NCBI GenBank assembly: GCA_947629075.1
Contig: CANRCI010000018.1
Span: 1-16,729, forward strand
DNA length: 16,729 nucleotides
Reading direction: 5' to 3'
Origin: an uncultured Bacilli bacterium
GTDB lineage: Bacteria; Bacillota_I; Bacilli_A; RF39; UBA660
Shown in pieces: positions 1 through 6,931 of this stretch (within the stretch, counting starts at the first letter, position 1; every line of letters begins with the position of its first letter). Under the pieces are notes generated by a model. It had not been told where the DNA came from, ran no database searches, and saw only the letters and a program-made list of their open reading frames with translations. The translations under genes were made by a program, and so were the position numbers.

Positions 1-152
1 AAAACATCGATTAGTAAAAACTAACGTGTTAACTAACTAATTAACAATTAAATTAAAAATCTGTGGTTTGAGTCACCATTTAACCAGTCCATAAAATGGC
101 TGTAATTTTATAGGAACAAATCCATAGTGCATTTTTATTATACATCTAGATA
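1..152. other. Left-edge intergenic stretch with a coding-like patch
   Basis: No complete gene is visible before the dehydrogenase. Bases 8-26 can form a small imperfect hairpin (TTAGT/ACTAA with a bulge). Bases 61-132 are less AT-rich than their surroundings. On the minus strand, 132 to 73 reads as a 19-residue open frame ending in TGA, with the protein-like tail GFVPIKLQPFYGLVKW. On the plus strand, 52 to 105 reads LWFESPFNQSIKWL before a stop. Either could be the worn end of a lost gene, or both could be chance. I do not recognise a family. Confidence 0.2.
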
Positions 153-181
153 TATAATAAAAAAATATAAATAGAAAGGGA
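153..181 (+). promoter_or_regulatory. Possible -10 box and detached Shine-Dalgarno for the dehydrogenase
   Basis: A perfect TATAAT lies at 153-158 without a convincing -35. AGAAAGGGA at 173-181 is a good ribosome-binding sequence at the usual short distance downstream. No ATG, GTG or TTG follows it at normal spacing. The next in-frame starts are TTG at 218 and ATG at 236. ATCAATC (181-187) can pair with GATTGAT (216-222), which would loop out the gap and bring the site within about 14 bases of the ATG. Confidence 0.35.
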
Positions 182-235
182 TCAATCAATACGAAATTAA
201 TTAATATTTCTATAAGATTGATTATACGTGATTTT

Positions 236-994
236 ATGAACGTTTTGATAACTGGAGCAACTAGTGGTATTGGTTATTTAACAGGATTAACTCTAGCTAG
301 TAGGAATCATAAAGTATATATGACTACTCATACTGAAAAAGAACTAGAATATTTAAATAAAAAAATATTATCTCTAAAAGATAAGTATGATTTAGACATA
401 GAGACTTTAAAATTGGATGTTACGAGTAGTGATATCGAAAAAATAAGAAATTTGGATTTAGATGCTTTATATTGCCATGCTAGTATTGGTGTAGGTGGTA
501 GCGTATTAGAGACAGATATGTCTAGAATAAAAGAAAATTATGAGGTTAACGTATTCTCAAATGTTAAACTTGTAAAGAGTTATATAGAGAAGTTAAAAGA
601 AAGTGACAAAGAGGGCAGAGTAGTTATTATGTCTTCTTTGGTAGCTAATTTTCCTTTTCCTTATCTCGGTGTTTATTCATCGACTAAAGCTTCTTTAACA
701 TCATTATTTACTAGTATGTATTTTGAATTAAAAAGAGAATATCCTAAAGTTAAATTGAGTATTATCGAACCTGGTTGTTATCACACAGGATTTAATCAAA
801 AAATGATTTCGGAAATAGGGGATCCTAGTGTATCGCTTTTTATTGGAAAAGTATTTAATATGATTGAAAAACAAAATCTTGCAAGTATTGTCATAAAAAT
901 AGTTGTCGCTATTGAAACAGATGACCCTAAAAGAGTATATCGAGCTCCTTTAGATCAAAGTTTAATGGTGAAAATATTAAAATTAATAGTATAG
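236..994 (+). CDS. Short-chain dehydrogenase/reductase (SDR)
   Basis: A 252-residue classical SDR, a soluble NAD(P)-dependent oxidoreductase with a Rossmann fold; the substrate cannot be read from sequence. The glycine-rich nucleotide site TGATSGIG is at residues 6-13. Asp61 in DVTSSD is the usual adenine-binding aspartate. Asn105, Ser133/134 and the YSSTK motif (Tyr147, Lys151) supply the catalytic tetrad, and PGCYHT at 179-184 is the usual PG motif. The family's NNAG motif is replaced by CHAS (80-83), which is unusual because that asparagine stabilises the central sheet. I chose ATG 236 because the fold begins at once with MNVLITG. A TTG at 218 would add six residues. Neither has a well-placed Shine-Dalgarno sequence. 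It stands alone, followed by a hairpin and the convergent regulator gene. The family is certain, the specific reaction unknown. Confidence 0.88.
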   Translation: MNVLITGATSGIGYLTGLTLASRNHKVYMTTHTEKELEYLNKKILSLKDKYDLDIETLKLDVTSSDIEKIRNLDLDALYCHASIGVGGSVLETDMSRIKENYEVNVFSNVKLVKSYIEKLKESDKEGRVVIMSSLVANFPFPYLGVYSSTKASLTSLFTSMYFELKREYPKVKLSIIEPGCYHTGFNQKMISEIGDPSVSLFIGKVFNMIEKQNLASIVIKIVVAIETDDPKRVYRAPLDQSLMVKILKLIV

Positions 995-1015
995 AACTAT
1001 TTTTTTCAATGTAAA

Positions 1016-1041
1016 AAGCAAACTTATCTATAGGTTTGCTT
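1016..1041 (-). terminator. Terminator of the XRE regulator gene
   Basis: AAGCAAAC (1016-1023) and GTTTGCTT (1034-1041) form an 8-bp stem around a 10-base loop. Read on the minus strand the stem runs straight into a T-run, as expected for the end of the regulator transcript. The plus-strand tail is T-poor, so it is at best a weak stop for the dehydrogenase. Confidence 0.7.
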
Positions 1042-1056
1042 GTATAAATTTAATAT

Positions 1057-1977
1057 TTATTTGTTTTCACTATCGTACATCTTGGCACTAGAATCTAATT
1101 GTAATTCATATCCGTATTCAAAAATATAGGCCATACTGAGTAAGAATAGTATTTCAATTACATCAAATATTTCAAAACTAATATCGATTTCCATCATAAG
1201 TGCTAACGTAAATACGATTTCTGATATATAAGGTAATACAATTGTAATAATCATCAGATAGGCCATTTTTTTTATATGATTGATGTTTACAATTGTAAAT
1301 GGTGTATCACCCTTATTTATATTTACAAATAGCTCTTCTAAATGTTTTATTATTCGAATATATAAAATTAAAATGATGAATATAAAAATAAAGCCGATTT
1401 CGATATAGCCAATAAAAATTGGTTTAGAATGAGTATCTATTATTTCTTTATATTTAATTATTAAATTACCTAACTCTTGATCATCTATTTCTCGATCATC
1501 AATTTTTAGAGTTACATCCGATTTTTCAGATAGTATTTCTATTTTTTCATCAGTACCTCTAAAGGTCAATTCATTGTCTTTGATATCGATATTGTATATC
1601 AAAAATGGTATTGCTAACATTATTAGTAAAATGATAGGAACACATACTGTAAGAAGAATTCTACAAATTCTTGACATAATTATGATGGCTTTACTCAAGC
1701 CTTTCATTTTTTTCTGCTGTTCTTTTTTAAATTTTACAACTGTTATCTTTATTTCTTCATCTAATGAATCTAAATCGACAACACTATCATTGACTAAGTC
1801 ATTAATCTTACATTGAAATATTTTGCAAAGCTCAAGAATATTATTCATTTCGGGATATGCTTCTCCTGTTTCCCATTTACTAACACTTTGTCTCGATACT
1901 CCAACTTTTTCTGCCAGTTCCTCCTGCGATAATCTTTTTTGTTTACGCAATTTTCTTAAATTATCTCCAAATTTCAC
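1057..1977 (-). CDS. XRE-family regulator with DUF2975-like membrane domain
   Basis: A 306-residue transcription factor tethered to the membrane. Residues 5-62 form an XRE/Cro-type helix-turn-helix; the recognition region VSRQSVSKWETGEAYPE is typical. A charged linker leads to four predicted membrane segments at about 105-129, 187-209, 238-260 and 269-288, with an exposed segment of about 57 residues (130-186) between the first two. GDTPFTIVNINHIKKMAYL (223-241) and EYGYELQLD (287-295) match the pattern of DUF2975 proteins, which in Firmicutes often pair with or fuse to XRE domains. The start is GTG with a strong AAAGGAGG eight to nine bases upstream. The dyads at 2015-2052 are likely operator sites, so autoregulation is plausible. 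The signal sensed through the exposed loop is unknown, and no obvious target lies beside it except the convergent dehydrogenase. XRE is certain, DUF2975 likely. Confidence 0.85.
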   Translation of the reverse strand: MKFGDNLRKLRKQKRLSQEELAEKVGVSRQSVSKWETGEAYPEMNNILELCKIFQCKINDLVNDSVVDLDSLDEEIKITVVKFKKEQQKKMKGLSKAIIIMSRICRILLTVCVPIILLIMLAIPFLIYNIDIKDNELTFRGTDEKIEILSEKSDVTLKIDDREIDDQELGNLIIKYKEIIDTHSKPIFIGYIEIGFIFIFIILILYIRIIKHLEELFVNINKGDTPFTIVNINHIKKMAYLMIITIVLPYISEIVFTLALMMEIDISFEIFDVIEILFLLSMAYIFEYGYELQLDSSAKMYDSENK

Positions 1978-2014
1978 AAAACGTCCTCCTTTTCTAAAAT
2001 TATTTTATATCTTA

Positions 2015-2053
2015 TGACAATTATAAACTATCAACTTTGAGTTGCATTGTCAA
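2015..2053 (-). promoter_or_regulatory. Promoter with dyad operator candidates for the XRE regulator
   Basis: On the minus strand a perfect TTGACA lies at 2053-2048 and a perfect TATAAT at 2025-2020, but 22 bases separate them; a TAGTTT at 17 bases is the alternative -10. Two inverted repeats overlap this: CAACT-TTG-AGTTG (2032-2044) and TGACAAT...ATTGTCA (2015-2021 and 2046-2052). A self-binding XRE protein is the obvious reader, by inference. Confidence 0.5.
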
Positions 2054-2083
2054 AAGAATTGTTATTATAATCTTTTTTTTCAA

Positions 2084-2111
2084 TAAAAAAACTAGATAAT
2101 TAAATCTAGTT
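2084..2111 (-). terminator. Intrinsic terminator of the tRNA-Met gene
   Basis: Read on the minus strand, AACTAGAT and ATCTAGTT (2111-2104 and 2097-2090) form an 8-bp stem with a 6-base loop followed by a run of T, 12 bases after the CCA end of the tRNA. Confidence 0.85.
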
Positions 2112-2122
2112 AGTAACACTTT

Positions 2123-2199
2123 TGGTAGCGAGAGAGGGGGTCGAACCCACGACCTTTCGGGTATGAACCGAGCGCTCTAGCCAACTGAGCTATCTCGCC
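2123..2199 (-). tRNA. tRNA-Met (CAT anticodon, elongator type)
   Basis: A 77-base cloverleaf with encoded CCA at 2125-2123. The acceptor arm is GGCGAGA/TCTCGCT with a G1-U72 wobble. The D stem is GCTC/GAGC, the anticodon loop TTCATAC gives CAT, and the T loop is TTCGACC. The loop bases and the acceptor match elongator tRNA-Met, not the initiator (no GGG/CCC anticodon stem) and not the lysidine-modified tRNA-Ile2, which has CTCATAA. Two stem positions are non-pairing: C27-A43 closing the anticodon stem and U50-U64 in the T stem. In the Bacillus tRNA-Met these positions are, from memory, U-G and G-U wobbles. A dedicated promoter and terminator flank it. Confidence 0.95.
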
Positions 2200-2219
2200 A
2201 CATTTAAACGAACAATATG

Positions 2220-2248
2220 ATAATAACACATTTATTTTTCTTTGACAA
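2220..2248 (-). promoter_or_regulatory. Promoter of the tRNA-Met gene
   Basis: On the minus strand TTGTCA (2248-2243) and TATTAT (2225-2220) are separated by exactly 17 bases, about 20 bases upstream of the tRNA 5' end. This fits a housekeeping sigma promoter. Confidence 0.75.
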
Positions 2249-2367
2249 TAGAAATTTTAACTTTTTTCTTATCTATTATCAATATAATTATAACCAATTT
2301 TACATTCTAATATACAAAAATTAAATGTTAAAAAGTGTTAACCACTAAAAAAAGAAAAGTAAACTTA

Positions 2368-2408
2368 TTGTAATTTAATCGAGTACTTTTTATACTGATA
2401 ATAGGTGG
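2368..2408 (+). promoter_or_regulatory. Promoter and Shine-Dalgarno of the 2413 membrane protein
   Basis: TTGTAA (2368-2373) and TATACT (2391-2396) stand 17 bases apart. AGGTGG (2403-2408) precedes the ATG at 2413. The expected transcript start is at about 2403, so the leader would be only about ten bases and begin with the Shine-Dalgarno sequence itself. Confidence 0.65.
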
Positions 2409-2412
2409 TAGT

Positions 2413-3495
2413 ATGGCTAGTAAAGTTGTTAAAGAAAAAAATACTAAGAAAAATTTACCTAAAGCAGATTTTAATAAATTGAAGAAGGAAATAGTTACCG
2501 AGTTAAAGAGTGATTTAAAAGATTCTTTAAAGAATGAAATCAGCGATGAAATTAAAGCAGAAGTCAAAAGTGACTTGGATTCCATGGTTAGACGTGGTCT
2601 TCACGAAGAAGCACATTCTGTTATAAGCGAAGAATTTGATGAGAAGCATCGCACAGAGTTCTTTAATGGTTTGGATGGGGAGATAAAAAAACGCGTTATC
2701 GATCAAGAAAGAGCATTGGTTCGCATTAAGAACTGGGCCATCTTTAGACGCGATATTATCATTATCCTCCTTTTAGCCTTAAGTATTTTCTTTGCTTATT
2801 ATTGGGTTAAAGATAATTATATAACTAAAGAAGAAGTTCAAAAAATTGAAAGCGTTCAAAAAGAAGAAGAAGAAAAAGTTGTCAAAGATGATAATTATTA
2901 TCTTACTAACTATAGCTATCTATTTAATTATGTAAAAACTACTTATAACAACAATATGACTTATTATTTGTATTCTAGCAATTTTGCTGTTTCCGATATC
3001 AGAAATGATGTCAAACTAAATATGGCTTTTAATAATGTCTCTAGTGATCAATTGATTACTACGGAAAGTGGTCTTGAGGTAAAAGCTGATGTCATAGATA
3101 GTGCTATGAAAACTATTTTTGGAAATATCGATTACACTAAAGCTAATTTTGTCGTCGGATGTAATTACTTCATCTATCATAGCGAAAGTGATTCCTATAT
3201 CTCAACTAATATTACTTGTAATGATTCGACAACGGTCAAGAAAGAGGAAATTCTAAAAATTAGTGAAGATGAAAAGAATGAAACAATAACCGTTGAAACA
3301 GTTTTAGGTATATATGACCGCGTAAGTAATTCTCTTTATAAATATAATGAATGGTATACACCAGTTTTAGAAAACATCAATGAGAGTGAACTAGATATCA
3401 AAGCTGAAAAAGATAAATTAACTAGTTATAAATATACCTTTAAGAAAGATAGTAACAATAATTATCATCTTGTAACAATTAGTAAAAATAATTAA
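2413..3495 (+). CDS. Single-pass membrane protein with charged helical tail, unknown function
   Basis: I do not recognise a named family. The 360-residue protein has a cytoplasmic N-terminal half of about 114 residues. Part of it (20-60) is a run of amphipathic, Lys/Glu/Asp-rich helix with repeating patterns such as ELKSDLKDSLKNEI and DEIKAEVKSDL, suited to a coiled coil or to lying on the membrane. One membrane segment (115-132) follows the positive FRRD, so the C-terminus should be outside. A Glu/Lys linker leads to an exported domain of about 200 residues with exactly two cysteines, Cys250 and Cys269, probably a disulfide. The tail motif YKYTFKKDSNNNYHLVTIS resembles a beta-rich domain I associate with hypothetical proteins of uncultured Bacilli, but this is from memory. 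ATG 2413 has an AGGTGG site. It ends just before a strong terminator-like hairpin. Confidence 0.85.
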   Translation: MASKVVKEKNTKKNLPKADFNKLKKEIVTELKSDLKDSLKNEISDEIKAEVKSDLDSMVRRGLHEEAHSVISEEFDEKHRTEFFNGLDGEIKKRVIDQERALVRIKNWAIFRRDIIIILLLALSIFFAYYWVKDNYITKEEVQKIESVQKEEEEKVVKDDNYYLTNYSYLFNYVKTTYNNNMTYYLYSSNFAVSDIRNDVKLNMAFNNVSSDQLITTESGLEVKADVIDSAMKTIFGNIDYTKANFVVGCNYFIYHSESDSYISTNITCNDSTTVKKEEILKISEDEKNETITVETVLGIYDRVSNSLYKYNEWYTPVLENINESELDIKAEKDKLTSYKYTFKKDSNNNYHLVTISKNN

Positions 3496-3507
3496 ATCTT
3501 ACATATA

Positions 3508-3554
3508 AGATAAAATTTTGCTCAAACTAAAATTGAGAAATTTTATCTTTTTTT
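3508..3554 (+). terminator. Long terminator hairpin abutting the ABC gene ribosome site
   Basis: AGATAAAATTT (3508-3518) pairs with AAATTTTATCT (3538-3548). An inner CTCAA/TTGAG stem (3521-3525 and 3533-3537) follows past a two-base bulge, and T7 (3548-3554) comes next. It is a textbook intrinsic terminator for the upstream gene. The GAGGTGA of the ABC gene begins three bases after the T-run, and I see no good promoter in between, so expression of the transporter probably depends on read-through. Confidence 0.8.
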
Positions 3555-3568
3555 GTGAGGTGAAAGAC

Positions 3569-5290
3569 TTGCGAACGAACTATGAAATAATTAAAAAGTA
3601 TTATAGGACAGTAAGACCTAAAAAAGCACATATCTTTTTTCTATTTTTAACAGCAGCCTTAGCTGAATTGTTTTTTAATATTGCTCCGATTTTTTATGGT
3701 AAGATAATTTCTTCTATTACTAATAGATCATTAAACATTGCTTTTTTCTTTCTCTTTTTATATGTGTTGATGCAGATACTAGGTAAATTGGTCTACAGTT
3801 TCAATTTTAGAGTCTATAAAATTTACTTTAAGGATGTCTTTTCAAGATTGCAAAACAATATCGTCCTAAAACTCGATGAGTTAAAATTAGATTATTTTTC
3901 AGGCGAGAATAGGGGTAAAATTTTAAATGTAACTGCGACTGATATCGATTCTCTTTCTTATTTTGGAGATTGGCTTAGTGAAGGATTAGTATCGATTATA
4001 TCGATGATCTTTATCATGATTATTATGATTGGTATCGATTATAAAATTGGTATCTTCTGTATTTTAATAAATGTGGTCAATGTCCTAGTTTTAGACTATT
4101 ACAACAAAGAGGGCGAAAAGATTATCAATCGTAGGAAGATTGCCACTGATGAAATGACTGGTTTTTTTGCTAGTATGGTCAATGGTATTAATGAGATAAA
4201 AGTGTTTAATATTCTTCCAAAGGTAAGTAGGATTTATGAAAATAAAAAAGACAATTTAATTAATGAATTTCAATCACTTATGAATAATCGTTTAGTTAAA
4301 AATATTTATATTCCACTAATTACTTATATTTCTTTAGCTTTAGTCATTTTTTATATGTTAATAATGATTTCAATGGGTAAGTATGAAGTTGATTCATTGG
4401 TTGTCGTCGTTACATACTTTACTAGTATTTCTAGTTCGATCTACTGGGTGATGAACGTTTCCGAACAACTTAGAATTATCAATGTGTCACTGGAAAGATA
4501 TAAAAGTATTTGTGATTATGTCGTCTATGACCAAGTTCTTTTAGGTAATAATGAAAATACTAATATAACTGGTAATATTACTTTTGATAGAGTTAACTTT
4601 TCTTATGATGCTGATACTGAAGTGCTATCAGATATAAGTTTTTCTATTCCTCATAATCAGATTACGACTATTGTCGGTAGCAGTGGTAGTGGTAAATCGA
4701 CTATTTTACGACTTATTTTGAGGTTTTATAAACCACAGAGTGGTAGTATTACTCTAGATAGTGATGATATATATTCTTATAGTCGTAATGCCAATAGTAA
4801 AAATATTGCCGTTGTAAATCAAAAACCATATTTTTTTAATATGAGTATCAAAGATAATTTAGCACTTATAAATAATGATTTTAAAAAGATAAGAGAGGCA
4901 TGTAAGAAAGCTCAAATCGATAAATTTATCGAGAGTCTACCCGATAGTTATGATACGATTATCAGCGAAGATGCTACTGATATATCAGGTGGTCAAAAAC
5001 AGCGTTTAGCAATAGCTAGAACTCTGTTAAGAGATTCTAAAATAATCATCTTTGACGAAGTTACCTCTTCTTTGGATAATACTCTTTCCGATAGTATTCA
5101 GTCACTACTAGAAGAATTAAAAAAAGATCATACCATAATTACTATTACTCATAAATCTGATGAGATGAAAAAAGCTGATCATTTGATTGTTATCGATGAT
5201 GGTCATGTAGTAGGAGAGGGAACGCATCACAAATTACTTATGACCTGTGAAAAGTATAAAGAGATATTACGTCTTGAACAAGACACATAA
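3569..5290 (+). CDS. ABC transporter, fused permease and ATPase (exporter half-transporter)
   Basis: A 573-residue type I ABC exporter subunit, working as a dimer in the cytoplasmic membrane. Residues 1-320 carry about six membrane helices; from about 335 on is the nucleotide-binding domain. All ATPase motifs are present: Walker A GSSGSGKST (370-378), Q-loop Gln418, signature ISGGQ (472-476), Walker B IIIFDE (492-497) with catalytic Glu497, and His528. The ATPase should be active. ISGGQ for LSGGQ and DEVTSSLD for DEATSALD are mild variants. The start is TTG 3569 with GAGGTGAAAG ahead of it; a longer frame from TTG 3518 would be coded by the terminator hairpin and has no ribosome site. The substrate is unknown (lipid, peptide or drug). 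There is no partner half-transporter in the window, so it is likely a homodimer. The two neighbouring surface genes give no clear hint. Confidence 0.93.
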   Translation: MRTNYEIIKKYYRTVRPKKAHIFFLFLTAALAELFFNIAPIFYGKIISSITNRSLNIAFFFLFLYVLMQILGKLVYSFNFRVYKIYFKDVFSRLQNNIVLKLDELKLDYFSGENRGKILNVTATDIDSLSYFGDWLSEGLVSIISMIFIMIIMIGIDYKIGIFCILINVVNVLVLDYYNKEGEKIINRRKIATDEMTGFFASMVNGINEIKVFNILPKVSRIYENKKDNLINEFQSLMNNRLVKNIYIPLITYISLALVIFYMLIMISMGKYEVDSLVVVVTYFTSISSSIYWVMNVSEQLRIINVSLERYKSICDYVVYDQVLLGNNENTNITGNITFDRVNFSYDADTEVLSDISFSIPHNQITTIVGSSGSGKSTILRLILRFYKPQSGSITLDSDDIYSYSRNANSKNIAVVNQKPYFFNMSIKDNLALINNDFKKIREACKKAQIDKFIESLPDSYDTIISEDATDISGGQKQRLAIARTLLRDSKIIIFDEVTSSLDNTLSDSIQSLLEELKKDHTIITITHKSDEMKKADHLIVIDDGHVVGEGTHHKLLMTCEKYKEILRLEQDT

Positions 5291-5311
5291 AAAAGCGATT
5301 TAATCGCTTTT
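5291..5311. terminator. Two-way terminator between convergent genes
   Basis: AAAAGCGAT (5291-5299) and ATCGCTTTT (5303-5311) form a 9-bp stem with a 3-base loop. T-rich tails follow on both strands, so it can stop both the ABC transcript and the minus-strand pair. The stop codon of the minus gene lies inside the right arm. Confidence 0.85.
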
Positions 5312-5903
5312 ATTTTTTCATCGAACTTATAAACTCTTGCCAACTATCAGCAACTCTTTTCTTGATCGTTTCTTCAAACTCATTAAAAGGAATGTTTTCT
5401 CTTTTTGAATTATTGACTTGCGCAATCAAGATGTTTTGCATGTTTTTGAAATCGGGAAGCATTTTATCGAGTGTTAAGACAATAGTTTCATCCAAATTTT
5501 TTACATCATTTGGTAAAAATAATGTTCCAGTTGATTCTCTCAAAAGGAGAGGATTACCATTGTAAGTATTTATTGGCAATTTACTAGTATTGGTAAAAAC
5601 AACTCCACCAATCTTCGTAAAAGAATTAATTAAATTAGACTCGACGGTGATTGGGTTTTTCTCGGTAGTTTCATACTTCTTTTCATTAATTTCTTCCCAT
5701 ACTTTTATTAAACTGTTATGATGGCTATCTTCTTTAAAATGATAAATCTTATTTATACCTGGTAATAAAAGAAAACCGCGTTCATTTATAAGAGGAACTC
5801 TTAAATTTTGATTACTAAGTTCATCTTTATTATCTAATTCATCTGGAAAGACAATTTCTTTTTCTGTTTTATTTCTTTTTAATTTAAATCTAAATATACT
5901 CAT
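5310..5903 (-). CDS. Cytoplasmic protein of unknown function, partner of the lipoprotein gene
   Basis: I do not recognise this 197-residue protein. It has no signal peptide or membrane segment, has no cysteine and is rich in Asn, Lys and Glu. The first 30 residues are highly charged and probably disordered (KLKRNKTEKE). The middle has more ordered stretches such as RGFLLLPGINKIYHF (about 43-57) and NGNPLLLRESTGTLFLPND (about 115-133), which suggest a beta-rich core. The C-terminal 40 residues look helical. The start ATG 5903 has AAGGAGAG about ten bases upstream, inside the end of the preceding lipoprotein gene, which it overlaps by 14 bases. The two are therefore probably co-transcribed and translationally coupled, and may act together. 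It ends in the shared terminator. Confidence 0.75.
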   Translation of the reverse strand: MSIFRFKLKRNKTEKEIVFPDELDNKDELSNQNLRVPLINERGFLLLPGINKIYHFKEDSHHNSLIKVWEEINEKKYETTEKNPITVESNLINSFTKIGGVVFTNTSKLPINTYNGNPLLLRESTGTLFLPNDVKNLDETIVLTLDKMLPDFKNMQNILIAQVNNSKRENIPFNEFEETIKKRVADSWQEFISSMKK

Positions 5904-6819
5904 TTATTTGGTTCTCTCCTTCTTTATCAGTCTCTTTTACTTCAATTACATCGTAGTAATTAAAGATTTCTTCCACGTTTTTATTATCAATTATTTTATC
6001 ATTATTTTTACTGAAGATAAATTCGTAAGTTTTATCTTTTTCCAATTCATCATATATTTCATTGCTTATTTCAACGGTGTGAGGTATGTCTTCAAAGGAT
6101 TCGACGATAATATGATTTTTGTCATCACTTTTTTCTAATTTATCGACGATTTTAAATGTCCTAGTAAATTTGATGTTATCACTTTTTTTACAAAAAGTAT
6201 CTTCACTATCTTTAGGTAAGATATACATATTGGTAACTATTTCTTTTTCTTCTTCACTGTTACATCGCAAAATGTCGAAATTGTCGAAGGAGTAGGTAAT
6301 GATGTTGTTGTTTTCCAATATTTTGTTAGCGTTAACTAATATGGTATCAATACTTAGTTCTTGATCTTTTATTACTTGTTTTAGGGTAGTTGTTTTATTA
6401 TTTAGAACGACATAGATGTCTCTATCGATGCATTTGCCATAATAGTAAGTATCGTCTGTATTGTAATATAGCGAAACATCATCAGTACAACTATCCTTAA
6501 ATTGTACTTTCATACCCGAATAGGCAACTTCATTAACATCTTCTTTTTCAACTGTCACATCGCGATTGATAAAAAGAGAGTAGAACTTAACTTTTTTACT
6601 GTGTGAAAAAGTTTCGGTTGGGTCTTCACGAAATTCTCTTTCAATTTTATATCCTAGTCCCCACCACGTTTCAGTAGGACTGTACTCTTTATAGACTCTG
6701 ATTGCAAATAATGGTTTTTTATCGGCTTTTATTCGATTATAGTCGTAATTAGAACAACTTATAAAAACGATTATTAAAACAATAATAAACAATATTAATT
6801 TTTTATGTTTTTTAAACAT
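5890..6819 (-). CDS. Putative lipoprotein of unknown function with two cysteine pairs
   Basis: A 309-residue exported protein. MFKKHKK plus a hydrophobic stretch (8-20) ends in FIS-Cys22, an acceptable lipobox, so Cys22 is probably lipid-modified and the protein anchored outside the membrane. Near the mature N-terminus FAIRVYKEY...GLGYKI (38-59) is a recurrent motif in small exported Firmicute proteins, to my recollection; no role is known to me. Four further cysteines (111, 130, 186, 210) fit two disulfides. The C-terminal 90 residues read as a beta domain with KTYEFIFSKNNDKIID. I chose ATG 6819 over GTG 6828 because AGGTGG (6830-6825) is five bases before the ATG, while the GTG lies within that ribosome site. 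First gene of a two-gene unit with the 5310-5903 gene. Confidence 0.75.
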   Translation of the reverse strand: MFKKHKKLILFIIVLIIVFISCSNYDYNRIKADKKPLFAIRVYKEYSPTETWWGLGYKIEREFREDPTETFSHSKKVKFYSLFINRDVTVEKEDVNEVAYSGMKVQFKDSCTDDVSLYYNTDDTYYYGKCIDRDIYVVLNNKTTTLKQVIKDQELSIDTILVNANKILENNNIITYSFDNFDILRCNSEEEKEIVTNMYILPKDSEDTFCKKSDNIKFTRTFKIVDKLEKSDDKNHIIVESFEDIPHTVEISNEIYDELEKDKTYEFIFSKNNDKIIDNKNVEEIFNYYDVIEVKETDKEGENQINEYI

Positions 6820-6824
6820 TGTTA

Positions 6825-6842
6825 CCACCTAAAAAGATTATA
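6825..6842 (-). promoter_or_regulatory. -10 box and Shine-Dalgarno of the lipoprotein gene
   Basis: On the minus strand a perfect TATAAT (6842-6837) lies about seven bases upstream of AGGTGG (6830-6825). The -35 at 17 bases is a poor TTATTG. The leader would again begin at the ribosome site. Confidence 0.5.
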
Positions 6843-6890
6843 ACATAAATATTAAAATACAATAAATATATTTAATAAATAGAATTTTTA

Positions 6891-6924
6891 TGATATCATT
6901 ATAGTTAGAATGATAATTGAGGGG
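6891..6924 (+). promoter_or_regulatory. Likely -10 region and Shine-Dalgarno of the 6932 gene
   Basis: TGATATCAT (6891-6899) looks like an extended -10, and TATAGT (6900-6905) is an alternative. No clear -35 is seen. GAGGGG (6919-6924) stands seven bases before ATG 6932. The stretch from TATAGT through TAGAATGATAAT closely resembles the ftsW promoter at 11291-11309. Confidence 0.4.
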
Positions 6925-6931
6925 TATGATT

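Noticed and set aside
1574..2017. Two plus-strand open frames of 64-80 residues
   Set aside because: They lie antisense to the clear XRE regulator gene, whose domain and ribosome site are unambiguous.
2328..2585. Minus-strand open frame of 85 residues
   Set aside because: Antisense to the helical start of the 2413 gene; its low complexity mirrors the Lys/Glu repeat.
5362..6138. Two plus-strand open frames of 67 and 76 residues
   Set aside because: Antisense to the lipoprotein and its partner. The hydrophobic look comes from reading AT-rich antisense sequence, and no ribosome site supports them.
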